From the NCBI GenBank assembly GCA_035048485.1, contig CM068583.1, positions 50,767,790 to 50,831,789 of the forward strand: a stretch of 64,000 nt of DNA, read 5' to 3'. The notes under the pieces are model-generated. The model made no database searches and was not told the DNA's origin. It saw only the letters and a program-made list of their open reading frames with translations. The DNA comes from Pteria penguin. Taxonomy: Eukaryota > Mollusca > Bivalvia > Pterioida > Pteriidae. Positions 45,330-58,559 of this stretch are shown here, piece after piece; position 1 is the stretch's first letter, and each line of letters starts with the position of its first letter. The translations under genes were made by a program, and so were the position numbers.

Positions 45330-48300
45330 TAAGCTTGACCTTGATTAGGACGTTTCATAAATGACCTTAAGTGACCTTTGTCGAAAAGCTCTTAACCTAA
45401 ATAACATTTTTGGCGAAGTATGATCAAGGTGCAGGAGATATAAGTACTTTATGGTTTTTTTAAGTCATAGTCAAATAAGTTACCTTGACCCTTCAGAAAT
45501 GACCTTGACTGACCTTTGTTTAAAAGTCCTTAATCTAAAAGAGAACACAGAAGACATCTGACAAAGCTGTATGACACAAATCACCACGGACCTGCACACA
45601 AAAATGACAATAGCATAATATACACAAAATGACATTATAAAAATATTCGATTGTGCTGAGGTTACGATACCGACTTAGGACGGTCAATTGAAGTAACAAA
45701 CGTCACTCAAGTGGTAAACCGGTTTACAGGCGCCCACCTTCCCACTCACCGCAAAAGCAGCACATTCAGAGGACACACATTTAAAAATTTATAAATAATC
45801 CTCCATATAGCAAACAAGGATCAACAGGTTTCGCAAGAAGAGGGGTCATAAAAATTTATTACACTCGAAAAAATTATAAAATAATATTTTGCTATCAAAA
45901 ATATGTAAGGAGACATCAACATAAAGAAACCGTGCTCTGCCCGTCTGTAAGCGAGCTCAGATCCTTGATCAATAGGAGTACTACTAACACTCAGAGGAGA
46001 CGAGGATCAGGATCTTGTCTCCTCTGAAAAGGTTTGGAGAAGGCCATAGAGTCCCCACCGCCCTGTTAGTCAGCATGCAATGCTCAAGTAAAAGTCTGCC
46101 TTTGGGTTGTAGAGGGACCCAATACAAGATATATGGTCTAAGCGATGATCTCGGGGTCATACTGTCGATGTCGAAGGCGTTTAATAATTTTAGAACCAGC
46201 CGATATGAAATTATCGGGACCTTTGACCCTCCTTAGATTGTACACTAGATCACCGTAGAAATTGGGATGTGAAATTCCTCTGGATACATATTGTTGAAAG
46301 GTAATATTTCCGAATTTAGATAAAATGTCTGAATAAGACCTATAAAATTTACCTAAAGTTATTCGAAGTTTATGATATCTATAACCCAGAGTAAGAAGTT
46401 TAAAAGTAATCTGAGAATTTTTTCGTGAAATTCCAAAATGTTAGTGCAGGCTCTAGCAAACCAAACCAATTGACTAGTCTAAATACCATATGATGGGAGT
46501 CTGGGGACATCATCTAGATAAGGGAAATTTACAATAGGAAATCCAAAGTCATCACGTTTATCATATATGTTGGTATGAATATTGTTGTTATGAATTTTGA
46601 TATTTAAAAGTCCAAAAAACGTGTTTCCTGGTCGGAAGTATTGGCTTTGTTTAATTGAATTTCAAATGGATAATTGTCAGATATATAGTTTTCAAACTCA
46701 GGGTTATCGATTACTAAAATATCATCAAGATATCTAGAGGTGTCACTGAACTTATCAATAAGGTCGAAACGTTTAGAAGCTTGAATAGAATGCATAAAGT
46801 CTCTCTCATAACAGTATGAAAATAAATCTGCTATAAGGGGAGCGCAGTTAGTGTCCATAGGAATCCCAATAATCTATTGATAAGTCTTGCCATTAAACTG
46901 AATATAAATATTATCCATCAAAAATGTGATAGCATTACACAACTCAGTACAAGTCCAATATTTACAATTATCATATTGTTTGTTAGAGAAAAATCCAGAT
47001 GTAACTGAAGTACTCTCTGCTGAAACACCAGCGTATGAGAGACAGCAATTTGGCTTTGATTAAGTCATGAGGTAAAGAGGTATATAGTGTCGAAAAATCA
47101 AAAATAGAAACGTTATTAGCCTCAAAATTTCTCAAACGGAATTTTTCAATGACTTGTTAGAATTTTTGATACACCAAAAGTAATTGACGTTAATGTTGTT
47201 AAAGACAGCATTACAATACTTGATAACATGGTCTTAAACTGCAGTAAGATCGGAGGTAATATGTTTAGAAAGCACAGTAGTAGAGCAATGACTAGAATTT
47301 GATAAAAAACGTAATTTATATGGATTTTTGTGTAATTTGGGAAGCCAACACATTGTTGGGAGATCATTTTTTTTATCAATGCTTAGATTGAAATCACACA
47401 TAGCTTTACAGTGGTCAGATAGGATCTTTTCTTTAAACAATGGGGTTTCAACATACGTAGAAGTAGAGTTCAATTCCGTTTTAAGAACTGAAATATAGTA
47501 TATTTTTCAAACAATGATAATATTATTAGCTGCTTTGTTAGCAGGTACGAATACATAAGTATTATGTAAATCAGCCATTTTCTTTTTTTATAGACTGAAC
47601 TGGTATATAATTCGGTTGTTTGAATAAATAGGGATTAGTTGTAAAATTATCGATGCGAATATCGATAATTTTTAAGATATCACCTTTCCAGTCATTCAAG
47701 GCATGTATTTGTATGCCTTCTTTTTGACACCATCGTTTACAATAAGTGTTTAATGCCTCTTCAACAATATCCCGGCATTTGGTAAAATCTTGGCCCTTTA
47801 TTAAAAGCTGAACGTAAATATTTATCCGAAATACAATATAATATAATAAATAATATTTTGGTGAAGTATGATCAAATTTTGATGAAAGATGTAGAAAATA
47901 TACATACTTCATGGTGTTTTAAGTCATAGTTAATGAGTGACCTTTACCTTTCAGAAATGACCATGAGTGACCTTTGTCCAAAATCTTTAACCTAAAGAAT
48001 ATTTTGGTGAAGTATGATCAAATTCTTATGAAAGGTATAGGAGATATAAGTTCTTCATGTTACCTAATTCACAGTTAATAAGTGACCTTGACCTTTCATA
48101 AATGACATTGAGTGACCTTTGTCCAAAAGTCCTTAACCTAAATAATATTTTTATGAAGTATGATCAAGTTCTGATGAAAGGTATAGGAGATATAAGTACT
48201 TAATTTTACTTTAAGTCATAGTTAATAAGTGGCTTTGACCTTTCAGAAAAGACCTTGAGTGACCTTTGTCCAAAATCTTTAACCTAAAGAATATTTTAGT

Positions 48301-48930
48301 GAAGTATGATCAAATTCTTATGAAAGGTATATTAGCTATAAGTACTTTATATTACCTTAAGTCATAGTTAATAAGTGACCTTGACCTTTCATAAATGACG
48401 TGGAGTGACCTTTGTCCAAAAGTCCTTAACCTAAACATTATTTTTGTGAAGTATGATCAAGTTCTGATGAAAGGTATAGGAGATATAAGTACTTAATTTT
48501 ACTTTAAGTCATAGTTAATAAGTGGCTTTGACCTTTCAGAAATGACCTTGAGTGACCTTTGTCCAAAATCTTTAACCTAAAGAATATTTTGGTGAAGTAT
48601 CATCAAATTCTGATGTAAGGTATAGGAGCTATAAGTACTTCATATTACCTTAAGTCATAGTTAATAAGTGACCTTGACCTTTCATAAATGACCTGGAGTG
48701 ACCTTTGTCCAAAAGTCCTTAATCTATATAATATTTTTGTGAAGTATGATCAAGTTCTGATGAAAGGTATAGGAGATATAAGTACTTAATTTTACTTTAA
48801 GTCATAGTTAATAAGTGACTCTGACCTTTCAGAAATGATCTTGAGTGACCTTTATCCCAAAGCCCCTAACGTCAATAATATTTTGTGGAAGTATGATCAA
48901 ATTCTGATGAAAGGTATAGGAAATATGAGC
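45330..48930. repeat. 146-bp tandem repeat, interrupted by a Penelope-like element
   Basis: Units carry GAAGTATGATCAA, AGGTATAGGAGATATAAGTA, AAGTCATAGTTAATAAGTGA and TGACCTTTGTCC. GAAGTATG starts at about 47863, 48009, 48155, 48301, 48448, 48594, 48743 and 48888. About one and a half units lie left of the insertion (45330-45540). Confidence 0.92.
45541..47850 (-). pseudogene. Penelope-like retroelement, longest copy (subfamily A)
   Basis: The minus-strand order is: N-terminal region with PNYIPVQSIKK (47590); the fingers motif PTMCWLPKLHKNPYKLRFLS (about 47370-47310) then TVLSKHITSDLTAV; IPMDTNCAPLIADLFSYCYE (about 46860); the catalytic RYLDDILVIDNPEFENYI (about 46730-46680); a decayed C-terminal part; and the tail module at 45541-45790. 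The PKLHK plus YxDD layout fits Penelope-like RTs. No GIY-YIG nuclease is visible. MG-to-MD in the IPMG motif and many stops make it inactive. It sits cleanly inside the 146-bp array. Confidence 0.78.
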
Positions 48931-50959
48931 TCGGACGGGTGGGCGGGCAGACAGACACGACAGCGACTATCAGCTCCCCCGAAAGTTTTCGGGGATCATA
49001 AAAATAAATACCTTATGCTTTCATTGAATCTTTACAGTGATCTAAAACACAAGCTTATTATTTATGTACAGTTTTGATATAATCTAATGAGGAAAACAAG
49101 AAAGGGGTATCACTTTTACCATGTGTATTAAATTTTTTTAGTTGTATTATTATATATTTTACTTAAAAAGTGAAGAGTATTAGAATTAGAGTATTAGATA
49201 TAAGTCTATTTACTCCACTCTTTATTAAAAGATAGATGTTTATCGTTTTTTATGTTGTATTTTTTTTTCGCTGGATATATGGTTTTTTAATCCAACTCTA
49301 GCTGCATTAATGTTTGACGCCGTTTCCCTCATTTTACATTTAAAAATGTAAAATCTTGCAATCAACAAGACTAGCGTTTTAGAAGTTTCACTGTAATCTT
49401 AATTCTTACCAAAATTGCCTGTTTTTATATCTATATTTAATCATAATTTTGTATTATCAGAAATAAATTTAATTACATTTTTCCAGAACTGAAAACTGAA
49501 TTTTCTTTTTTCAATAAGGCCCAATATTTTAATTTTTTTTTCTAAATTGTTTTTAACATTATATCCATTCGGCATTCCAGTCTTCAATGATTTAATCCAC
49601 AACTCCTTCCGTATTAGTTCTACGTTCTTGCTTACCCCTTGCTTGCTTCGTTTTAAACTGTGGATTCAGTGTTTTTGTTATGATTTGTTTATCGACTTCT
49701 CTTATGGAGGATTTTCAAAAATATTGCTCAATACGATTACTGCAAGACTGCAAAAGTAATTGACGGCGTCGTCTTTGCACGTTATGTGGTTAAATTAAAG
49801 GACAGATGAAACGAATTTTGCCACAACCATCTGAAAGCATCATACATCGCATATCAAAATCGACCAGAAATAATTGGCCAAAATTGTAATTTCTGTGTAA
49901 CAATCTGAATCAAAGAAATGGCGAACTACCTCAGAATAGGCAAAAAGGAAACAAAATAAAAAGAAAATAATAGATGCCATAAAACTTTTAGACTGCTTTG
50001 TTATCTCTAAACAGTGCCGACTTTTGAATGGTTAATGATATACAATCAGTTGGAGTGTGTGAAATAATTTCTTTTTAACTATGAATCAAGTAGCTGTAAG
50101 ATTTATCTCCGTAGCTTTTGTATAAAATATTTGAATTCATGTAATTTTAAAAAACCAAAATTTGTTTTGTATTATTCAATGATGAACAGGATGAGGTCCT
50201 AGTAAACTGTTCCTTGTTAAAAGAGAAAATATGTTATATATTGTTATTCTCGTTATGTCACTCCTATGCCAAATACAGCTGTTTGAGTCTCGTTGAAATT
50301 TATGTGAAAATTTGGATTTTAAATTGATTTTAATATTAATCAGATAATCTAATGAATATTGTAACATTTGTGTCTCTATACCTTTGAAATCATGAATCAT
50401 CCTTAGTTTGAGATGTGTATATATACCGACAAATCAGTAGGGATAAATGCAACTGTTCCTTGAACACTAGACACGTAAGTAGTAGAGAAGTATTTTCTTT
50501 TACAATTTTCAGGGTTGTTTTATTATTGATTGATACACAGTTCAGAAATATATCTGTTTCATTTGCTAATAGCGCTTTAAGTGGAGTCTAGATTTCATTG
50601 CTTAAGTAATCTACTGTGAAAAAAATTTTTTTCAAAATACTTAAACCTACGCGTACCTTCAGTCCTTGTATCTAAGCTCTTGCTGTATGGCCCATTTGAT
50701 AATTATATTGACTTCCACAGTTATGTCCTTGAGCATTCGCGAAGAGACGTGTTATCGAAATGCGCGAATAAGTTACTCAGATTTATCTATTTACATGTAT
50801 TCACATAATCATAATTCATTTTTATGGGTGCTTGAACCTTTTATAGCATACTCATTAGAAACTTTTCAGTGTTCTTCACTAACTAATGCCTATCTGTGTC
50901 TTAAGATGAGGGCGGGTGGGGGGTTCAGTTTGGTAATAAATTTGCTTAACTATATGACG
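48931..50959. other. No gene recognised
   Basis: Begins with a short GC-rich repeat tail that includes the palindrome CCCCCGAAAGTTTTCGGGG (about 48977-48995). The remainder is AT-rich and featureless. Confidence 0.45.
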
Positions 50960-51300
50960 GACTTTTGTACTATAGTCTTTGTGATGTCGAAATGCAAATC
51001 GGGTGCAACACATTAATAGCGTTACATGTATATTTCTACAGTTATCACAGAATAAAATTAGTAATAGCTTTCTTTATTCAGGAAACACCTAGAAATATTT
51101 ACATGAAAAAGACGCTTTATATGGTTACATATCATTTGTTATACTGAGGTACCTGGTCTCACCTCGATTTCATTGGGGTTCACATTTGTCTGAATGACAC
51201 TATACACGATATTGTCCTTTTATTCCATGGACTATGAGATATGGTTAACCCTTCGGTACTACTTCGTTTTTTACTTGTACAGAGAGATACTGGTATACTA
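50960..51300 (+). promoter_or_regulatory. Upstream module of the frameshifted lectin
   Basis: GTCGAAATGCAAATCGGGTG, TAGCGTTACATGTATATT, TCAGGAAACAC and ACCTGGTCTCACCTCGATTT lie upstream of ATG 51305. The same series, inverted, lies at 62940-63210 upstream of the truncated lectin. It probably holds the shared promoter, but no core element is proven. Confidence 0.55.
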
Positions 51301-51304
51301 CAAA

Positions 51305-52140
51305 ATGATTTCTGGACTATATCTGGTTGTTGCAGTGATTCTACCACATGCAGTGTTATCACAGGGTAAATTCCAACATACCAATCTCCTTTTTAGAGAA
51401 ATATTGTGGTGTTAATCGCAACAAATAAATATGTATCATTTAAAAGCATATAATTTATCTGAAACTGAAAAGATGCTGTCGTTTACATTACGATGATTTA
51501 AGCTCACTAACACATTTACCAATACAGTTTATATGTATTACCCCAGTAACAAGCCTGAGAGGATTGGTTCATTTATGTGACGTATTTGTTTATTCGTTTT
51601 GCTTTTCTACTTCGACCCTACTTTTGAGCGCTGATAAGTAGAGCAGTATGATAAACAACATACCATAGATAAATCAATGCATATTATCAAACAAAACCCC
51701 ATGTTTCTATTTCTAGTTACCTCGGAATATCTTGAAGGACCAGGAGGCGACGCTTTTGACGATAAAGCAGTAGCACAAAATGGGGACATAACAAGAATCG
51801 AGATGCAATGTACAGATGTTGCTACCTATATCAAACTTCGTTATGGGAAAGTAGATAGCAGGCAATGGGGATGGGCAAATGAGAATTGTATACAGTGGTC
51901 AAAAAGGGAGAGAAAGTTGTCCACGAGTTGAGTAGTGGTGAATACATCACAGGCGCTATTGTCACATATGGTAAATATGTACAATCCATTACTTTCAAGA
52001 CCAACAAAAGAACACTTCCAAGATGCGGAACCAGTGCCACTGAAAAATCCGTCACAGTTTTAATTCCTGGAGGCCTGAAATACATTTCTGGAAGATGGGG
52101 TTGTAGAATTGATGGATTGCGATTTCATGCTAAATGTTGA
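51305..52140 (+). pseudogene. Jacalin-related lectin, one-base frameshift
   Basis: Exon 1 is 51305-51365 (MISGLYLVVAVILPHAVLSQ, signal peptide, donor GTAAAT); exon 2 is 51717-52140. Exon 2 is nearly identical to the intact gene (FDDKAVAQNGDITRIEMQC ... YISGRWGCRIDGLRFHAKC). An A-run that has six A in the intact gene has five here (around 51900), so the frame stops after WSKRERKLSTS and the C-terminal 80 or so residues are read in another frame. It is a recent pseudogene or an assembly error in a homopolymer. The GCRID sugar-binding motif remains in the shifted part. Confidence 0.88.
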
Positions 52141-52172
52141 GAACACAAATTTTAAATATGTGTGACAATACA

Positions 52173-52178
52173 AATAAA
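52173..52178 (+). terminator. Poly(A) signal of the second lectin
   Basis: AATAAA, 33 bases after the stop codon, matching the spacing in the intact paralogue. Confidence 0.6.
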
Positions 52179-52799
52179 ATTTGCTAACAAGAACCAGTGT
52201 ATTACAATGATATTTTATTTTTATTCAAAGACTTACAATCACGTTAGATAGTGGAAGCTTACTTTTGGGTTATATGAATATATTTTATTTGTTTTTAAGA
52301 CATGCTATTATATCAGCATGGTACATGAAGAATTGTTTGGTTTCAGTCTTGTGTAATTGTATATCCGACATGCCTCACTGCAGATAGACATCTTATGAGT
52401 CAATCCTGCTAAGCATTGCAAGTATATGTTAAAGAAGCTGTGTTTGTGAAAAACTAATGCGGCAATAACGTCCAAACAGGTTATTTTTAGTGTGAAGGTC
52501 ATCGTCTAGGTCAAAAGGTCATCGACCTTGATCTCATTTAAAAGGGCTACATTAGTTGAGTACGAATGTGAAGTACGAAGTCTCGGTCCCTCGCGGTTCA
52601 AAAGTTTTAGCCAAGATTAAAGTTGACAACAATCATACAGACAGATAAATAGATAGACAGACAATCTATTGATCCGGGGCATAACAAAGCATTTCATATT
52701 GATACTCATGTAATGACTTTGTAAATTGTAAGACACTAGATATATTGACTATCAACTGATATTATTGTCGCAGATTCTCTCATCACCAGTGTATAGCAA
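52179..52799. other. Intergenic with a dispersed repeat tail
   Basis: About 52495-52690 holds GGTCATCGTCTAGGTCAAAA, GGTCATCGACCTTGA and a (GACA/GATA)n-like stretch, typical of mollusc repeat ends. No gene. Confidence 0.45.
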
Positions 52800-53060
52800 T
52801 TTTATCAACCAAAAAGAAATTTGTCATAACCCATCGTATAGCACCATAAAATCCTTTTAAGGTAAACAACGAAGAAGTACCGAAGTGTTAACCATATATC
52901 GTAGTCCATGGTATAAAATGACAATATAGTGTATAGTGTCATATTTAGACAAAAGCGAACCCCAAATAAATCGAGGTGAGACCAGGTGCCCAGGAGGAGA
53001 AAGCGTCCCCTGGTTGCAAATAACACCAGTCACAAAAGCCCTGCAACAACCTGTCAAGTC
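52800..53060 (-). repeat. Orphan lectin-upstream module
   Basis: Minus-strand ACCTGGTCTCACCTCGATTT, TGACACTATACAC and CATGGACTACGATATATGGT match 51145-51280 upstream of the plus-strand lectin, but no signal-peptide exon follows. Confidence 0.65.
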
Positions 53061-53219
53061 GAGAAAGGAAATACATAAATATATACATAGGAGTACATGA
53101 AGGAGACAAGAACACTATCCTATTCATGATTTGAAATGCTGTTGAACTGAAATTCCGGCGTCGGAAATGCACGTCAACAAATATCTGTATATATACGTAT
53201 TATGTCAAATTAAGTATAG

Positions 53220-53940
53220 TCAAAAGTCAAAAAGTTACTACGGTTAGTTGTATGGTCAGGTCTAAAATGTCGGTTAACATTCTTCAAATTGCATCAGGTC
53301 GCTATATCGACCATAGAACTTCTTCGGTCACATTATCAAACGATCCTCATTATATTCCTGTGAGAGTAATTTCGTGGCAAGAAGCTTCCTATTTAGAGTA
53401 TGCTCTGGCATAGCATATAAGTTGGGAAAAGAAGATGATATATGCGGGAGAGGGAGGTATGTTGAGGGAAGCTGGTAATAATGAAATTAACATCGTCAGG
53501 TTTGTCATAGAGATATCACTAATGAATCATCTTCACTTATTGAGTATAGTGAATAGGAGTATATCGAAGTATGAAGCAGAAGATGCGTTCTTTTATCTCG
53601 AGATGTTTGGATATAGGATGTTGAGAAGATCTTTAAATACAAGGTTGTTTGTCGACAAAACGCCATCGATGTATCTGTACGTAAAGTTGAACCGATATGT
53701 TAACTGTTTATTGAAGAGCAGAGACTGTATGAATTCTGTTTCGTATGAGTCGGCCAGAAGTGGCGCGCAATTTGTACCCACCCGAATGCCAACACTCTGT
53801 TGGAACACTTCCCCACCAATTGTCACAAAAACATTATATATACGAAATTCTAACATTTGGATAATCTCTTTTTCTGTATACTTGCTGCTGGAAGCAGACT
53901 GTCCCTTTACAAAATATGTGTCGTTGTGACGTGATTCGAA
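53220..53940 (-). pseudogene. Penelope-like RT remnant (subfamily B)
   Basis: Minus-strand frames: KYTEKEIIQMLEFRIYNVFV, GGEVFQQSVGIRVGTNCAPL, YETEFIQSLL, then FTYRYIDGVLSTNN. YIDG replaces the catalytic YIDD, and IRVG replaces IPMG. The C-terminal end follows in broken frames (KLLATKLLSQEY, FYGRYSDLMQFE, MLTDIL-like). Distinct in sequence from subfamily A (SRYLDDILVIDN). Confidence 0.78.
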
Positions 53941-54504
53941 ATATTTATAGGGGGATCTGGGAATTGCTTGTTTGTGAAAAGAAGGCGTCAGTAATATGGA
54001 AAGAGGCTAGGTAAACACTTGGAAGATCCAGCTATGAATCGATAGTTATATGGAGTTTTATGCGTCTTTGGAATTCAAAAAAAGGCATGGTAGCTCGAGA
54101 TCAGATTCATTTGCAGTAGTGCCAAACGAACAGAAAACTGACTTGTTCTATCCAACACCTCTGAAGGAGACAAATTTGTAACTGTGTAAGTAGGATTACC
54201 AGGCGTTTAATGGAGACGAAGTTCGTCTGCAAGACACCTAATGTAATATAACGTGAAATTTTAGGTGCCTGTCAGCAAGAACTATGATGAAATTTCGAGA
54301 AGTCGAGAAAGTTCTCTGTTTAATGTTAACGCTTTTTACTTGTGCATCTCATACACCAGATAGCATCAGATCTTTTGCAATGTTAATGGCCAAGTCATAG
54401 CATTTGCATAAAGTTACTCGTGATAGGAAATAATTCTTTACGCCCATAAAAATGTTATCCTGTTTCATAAATACTTAAATACTAAATAGTATATCGAATT
54501 AGCT
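53941..54504. other. No feature recognised
   Basis: Probably decayed element sequence. Confidence 0.35.
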
Positions 54505-55785
54505 GACTAGAGGAAACAGAAGACATTTAACCAGACTGTATAACAATAATCACCAAGGGCATGTCCATAAAACATGACAATAGTCAAATAAACACAGAAA
54601 ACGACCTTACACAAATATTTGATTATATCGCAGTTACGATACCGACTTAGGACGGTCAATGAAAGTAACAAACGTCACTCAGTTGGCGTGGTTAACCGGT
54701 TTACTGGAGCCCATCTTCCCACTCATCTCAAAAGCACCACAATCAAAGGACACACATTTAAAACTTTATAAATAATCCTCCATACAGTAAACAAGGATCA
54801 ACGGCTTTCTCGAGACGAGAGGACATAAAGATTTTAACACACGAAACGTTTTATTGAATAATATGCTAGTATCGAAAATATGTAAGGCGACATCAACATA
54901 ATTAAACCATGTTCTGTCTGCCTGTAAGCGAGTTCAGATCCTTGATCCATAGGAGTCCCGACTAACAGTCATAGGGGAAGAGGATCAGGACCTTGCTTTC
55001 TTTGAAAAGGTTTGGACAAGGCCCGTCCCACCGCGGTGTTAGTCAGCGTGCACCGCTGAAGTAAGGCCCAATACAAGTTCTATGGTCTTTGCGATGATCT
55101 CGATGTTATACCGTCGATGACGAAAGTGTTTAATTATTTTAGAACCCGTCGATAATAAATTATCGAAACCTTTGACCCTCCTTAGTTTCTTCAGATAACC
55201 GCAGAAATTGGGATGAGAAATCCTGCTGGATACGTATTGTTGAAGTGTTTCATTATCGAATTTAGATAAAATATCTGAATAAGATCTGTGAAATTTACGA
55301 AAGTTTTTCGAAGTTTATGATTCCTATAACCGTGAGTTAGACGTTTGAAAGAGATTTGAACATTTTTACGCGAAAATCCAAAATGATAGTGCAGGTTCTA
55401 GCAAACCGGACGAAATGACTAATTTAAATACCATATCGATGGAGATCTAGGGACATAAACATTTAAATAACGGAAAATTACGATAGAAAATCGTCACGTT
55501 TATCATATATGTTTGTATGGATATTATTGTTAATAAGGCTTTGTTAAACTGAAGTTCAGGTGTATAAATGTCAGTAATATATTTTTCAAACTCTGGGTTA
55601 TCGATTGCTGAAATATCATGAAGATATCTAGAGGTGTCATTGAACTTATGCATAAGGTCGAAACGTTTTGAGGTTTGAAAAGTATGCATGAAATCCCTCT
55701 CGTAACAATATAAAAATAAATCTGCTTTAAGATGTGCGCAACTAGTACCCATAGGAATCCCAGTCTATCTGCTGATAAATATTGC
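54505..55785 (-). pseudogene. Penelope-like remnant with tail (subfamily A)
   Basis: The RT part at 55752-55447 includes MGTSCAHLKADLFLYCYERD and SRYLHDISAIDNPEFEKYI. The catalytic YLDD has become YLHD. A decayed C-terminal part follows, then the tail module (54505-54775: GAAACAGAAGACATTTAACC, TACGATACCGACTTAGGACG, GGCGTGGTTAACCGG). Confidence 0.75.
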
Positions 55786-55789
55786 GATT

Positions 55790-55985
55790 CAGTTCAAGAG
55801 AAAACAGAAGAAATTGATCAGAATGTATAACAATAATCACCAAGGACATGATGATGTTTAAATAAACACAGAAAACATTACAAAAATATTCGATTGTACT
55901 GCAGTTACGATACCGATTTAGGACGATAAATTAAGGTAACAAACGTCACTCAGTTGGTGTGGTTAACCGGTTCACGGGGCCCACT
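55790..55985 (-). repeat. Element tail module, partial
   Basis: GAGAAAACAGAAGAAATTGA, ATTCGATTGTACTGCAGTTA and CAGTTGGTGTGGTTAACCGG. Only one hairpin arm remains. Confidence 0.75.
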
Positions 55986-56102
55986 CCCAAACAACATTTC
56001 ATAATAACATAAATTGTTGTGATGATTAATTCTGGCGAGTGAAGGTGAGTTTTAACACTTTTTTTATTCCAAAGTATAAGTTTAAAATACACTGAATATT
56101 GG

Positions 56103-56434
56103 ACACAGATTTTTTTCACTGTGCTCTTTGGCAAGATTATGTTTAAGTAATAAGGCAAAATATTGTTGCAACCCCCCCCCCCAACAAACAAACGAAAAAA
56201 AACCCCCCTAAAACCCCTCTGCCCCGCCCCAAAATATCAATTCGACATAGCTATCATAAGCCTCACTCAGATTTTTTTCACTGTGATCTTTGGCAAGATT
56301 ATGTTTAAGTAATAATCAAGGCAAATATAGTTGCAAATCCTCCCCAAAACAAACAAACGAACCCCCCCCCCTAAAAACCCCTCTGCCCCGCCCCAAAATA
56401 TCAATTCGACATAGCTATCATAAGCCTCACTCAT
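56103..56434. repeat. About 166-bp tandem duplication with C- and A-runs
   Basis: CAGATTTTTTTCACTGTG ... CCGCCCCAAAATATCAATTC ... ATAGCTATCATAAGCCTCAC occurs twice. The copies differ mainly in the lengths of the C and A runs. Confidence 0.88.
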
Positions 56435-56877
56435 GATTTTTCTACAAGGTCTCTCATCTGTGTTTAATCCAGTTATCTTTTGCGTTGAGATTTTTACCAC
56501 AATGTATCTTCGTTGCCTAGGTCTGATCAATCTTTTGATATGGCTGGAGATCCGGGGACATTTTGCATCTGTTCCACTTTCTTCTTTGGGATGTTCCCAT
56601 AAATAGCTTCCGTGAAGGTTGGCCTAATTGAAATATGTCCAGGGGTCCTCCACCGAATGTTGCTTCTGTGATGTTCTATCCTGATGTTGAAATTGATGGC
56701 GATGTCTGGGTTCAGTCCTTCCATATTGTTTTTCTTAGATATAGATGTAAGTTTGTTGTTTTAATTCTGTTAATCTGCAAGGTGGTCACTCATCCCTGAA
56801 CGCAGACGGTCTATAAAAATAATATTAATAATAATATTAACAATAATAATGAAAAGAATAATATTAATAATTCTTTG

Positions 56878-57183
56878 ACAAACGTGACGATTTCAATTTC
56901 ATTATTACCAACTTCCGTTTTCTGAGTAGTAACATACCTTCCTCTCCGGCATATGGCGTCTTCATTTCACAACTTATACGCCATGCCAGGACATACTCTA
57001 AATACGAAAATTTCGTCCTGAGAGCGAGGCTTCTTGCCACAAACCTATTCTTACAAGGATATATTGAGGAACGTTTGAAATTGTCACTGAGGAAGTTCTG
57101 TGGTCGATATAGCGATCTAGTGCAATTTCAGATTCCTCTTTCAAGAATGTTAACCGATATTTTGGGACCTGACCATACAAGAT
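56878..57183 (+). pseudogene. Penelope-like C-terminal domain fragment (subfamily B), open
   Basis: About 100 open codons in one plus-strand frame: DKRDDFNFIITNF, SNIPSSPAYGVFISQLIRHA, RARLLATNLFLQGY, LSLRKFCGRYSDLVQF and LSRMLTDILGP. It starts within the element and has no RT core in front, so it is a fragment. The matching region of the 53220-53940 copy is more decayed. Its 3' flank carries the 43-bp sequence that is tandemly repeated at the right edge of the window. Confidence 0.78.
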
Positions 57184-57534
57184 AACCATCTTAACTTTTT
57201 GACTATAATTAATTTGACATAATATGTATATATATACACAGACATTTGTTCACGTGCGTTTCCGACACCGGAATTTCAGTTAGGCAGCATTTCGTTTTCT
57301 TGTCACCTTCGTGTATTTCCTTAATGTATTTTAAAAAAAACTTAAAATTGTATTAACGCTATGGATAAACCCCGAGTTTTACCCCAAGTGTTATGACCAG
57401 ACTCCTTTGGGATCTAAGTACACCATTACAGCCAATGACGTCACGCCGATTTCAAGAATAAAGATATGGCGAACCCCCGTAAGGCACCGTCCATTTGATA
57501 TTCGTGGGGAGGGGTTTGGTGCTGGGATTTTTTT

Positions 57535-58140
57535 TAATACTTGCCCTGATTTTGACTAAAATAATCTTGCTCAGTCACACAATGAAAAAAATAATCTGTC
57601 TCCTATAGATTAGCGTAATCTAAAATCTAAAAAAAAATACTCAATTTTTCTGGCGAGCTTTCTCGACAGAATTATACATAACACAACAGTTTATGTTATT
57701 ATGATCTTTTGTTCTTCATCAGTTCAATCATGGACAAACCTACCATATTTGTTACTTGAATTTAATGGCAAGATCAGCAGATAGTTGGGATTTCTATGGG
57801 TAATAAATGTACACATCTTACAGCAGATTTGTTTCTATATTGTTATGTGGGGTTTCATGTATTCCATTACAAATCTAAACGATTCGACCGTATTGAGATG
57901 TTGGATGATACCTGTACTTACATGTACATGTATCTTGACGACATCTTAGTTATTGATAGCCATGAGTTTGAAAGATATATAGCTAACATATACTCACCTG
58001 AACTTCAGTAAAACAAAGACAATATTTGTGATACAGAAACACGTTTCTTGGACCTATACATTAGGACAACTAACAACAAAATTCAAAGCAATATTTATGA
58101 TAAACATGACGATTTATATATGATTATAGTCTTAATATAG
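57535..58140 (+). pseudogene. Penelope-like RT remnant (subfamily A), paralogue of 27640-28090
   Basis: Starts with the same leader as 27655 (GCCCTGATTTTGACT ... AATCTTGCTCAGTCACACA). GISMGNKCTHLTADLFLYCY precedes YLDDILVIDSHEFERYIANI; YLDD is kept. Then KDNICDTETRFLDLYI and YDKHDD with stops. Confidence 0.78.
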
Positions 58141-58269
58141 ACCCTTTACCGTTAACTGTGGGGTTGACTTTTTGAGTAGCATATAGTAATGTTTCCCGTA
58201 AAACTTTTGACATCATTATCTTGCGTCACTAAAATTTACGAAAACAGTGATGATTTTGCCGCTCAAAAC

Positions 58270-58530
58270 ACCGGTCAGTTCTTTGATTGTGCTGCTTTTG
58301 CGATGAGTAGGAACGTGGGCGCCCGGAAATCGGTTAACCACACCGAGTGACGTTTGCTACTTCAATTGACCGTCCTAGGTCGATATCGTTACCGCAGAAC
58401 AATCGATTATTTTCTTAAAGTAGTTTTTTCTTGTATATTTTACTATTGTCGTGTTTTGTGTGCATGTCCTTGGGTGATTTGTTCACAGAGGTTTTTCAGA
58501 TGTCTTCTGTTTTCTCATTAACATAATTAG
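58270..58530 (+). repeat. Element tail module copy
   Basis: TTTGATTGTGCTGCTTTTGC, GGTTAACCACACCGAGTGAC, TCAATTGACCGTCCTAGGTC and GCAGAACAATCGATTATT. Both hairpin arms are present with one mismatch. Confidence 0.8.
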
Positions 58531-58559
58531 CAATCAAACTCATACAAATATTTCCAATA

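Noticed and set aside
50666..51016. 116-codon plus-strand ORF
   Set aside because: No domain; its end overlaps the lectin-upstream repeat module.
53435..53929. 164-codon plus-strand ORF
   Set aside because: It is antisense to the Penelope-like RT remnant, whose minus-strand translation carries the conserved motifs.
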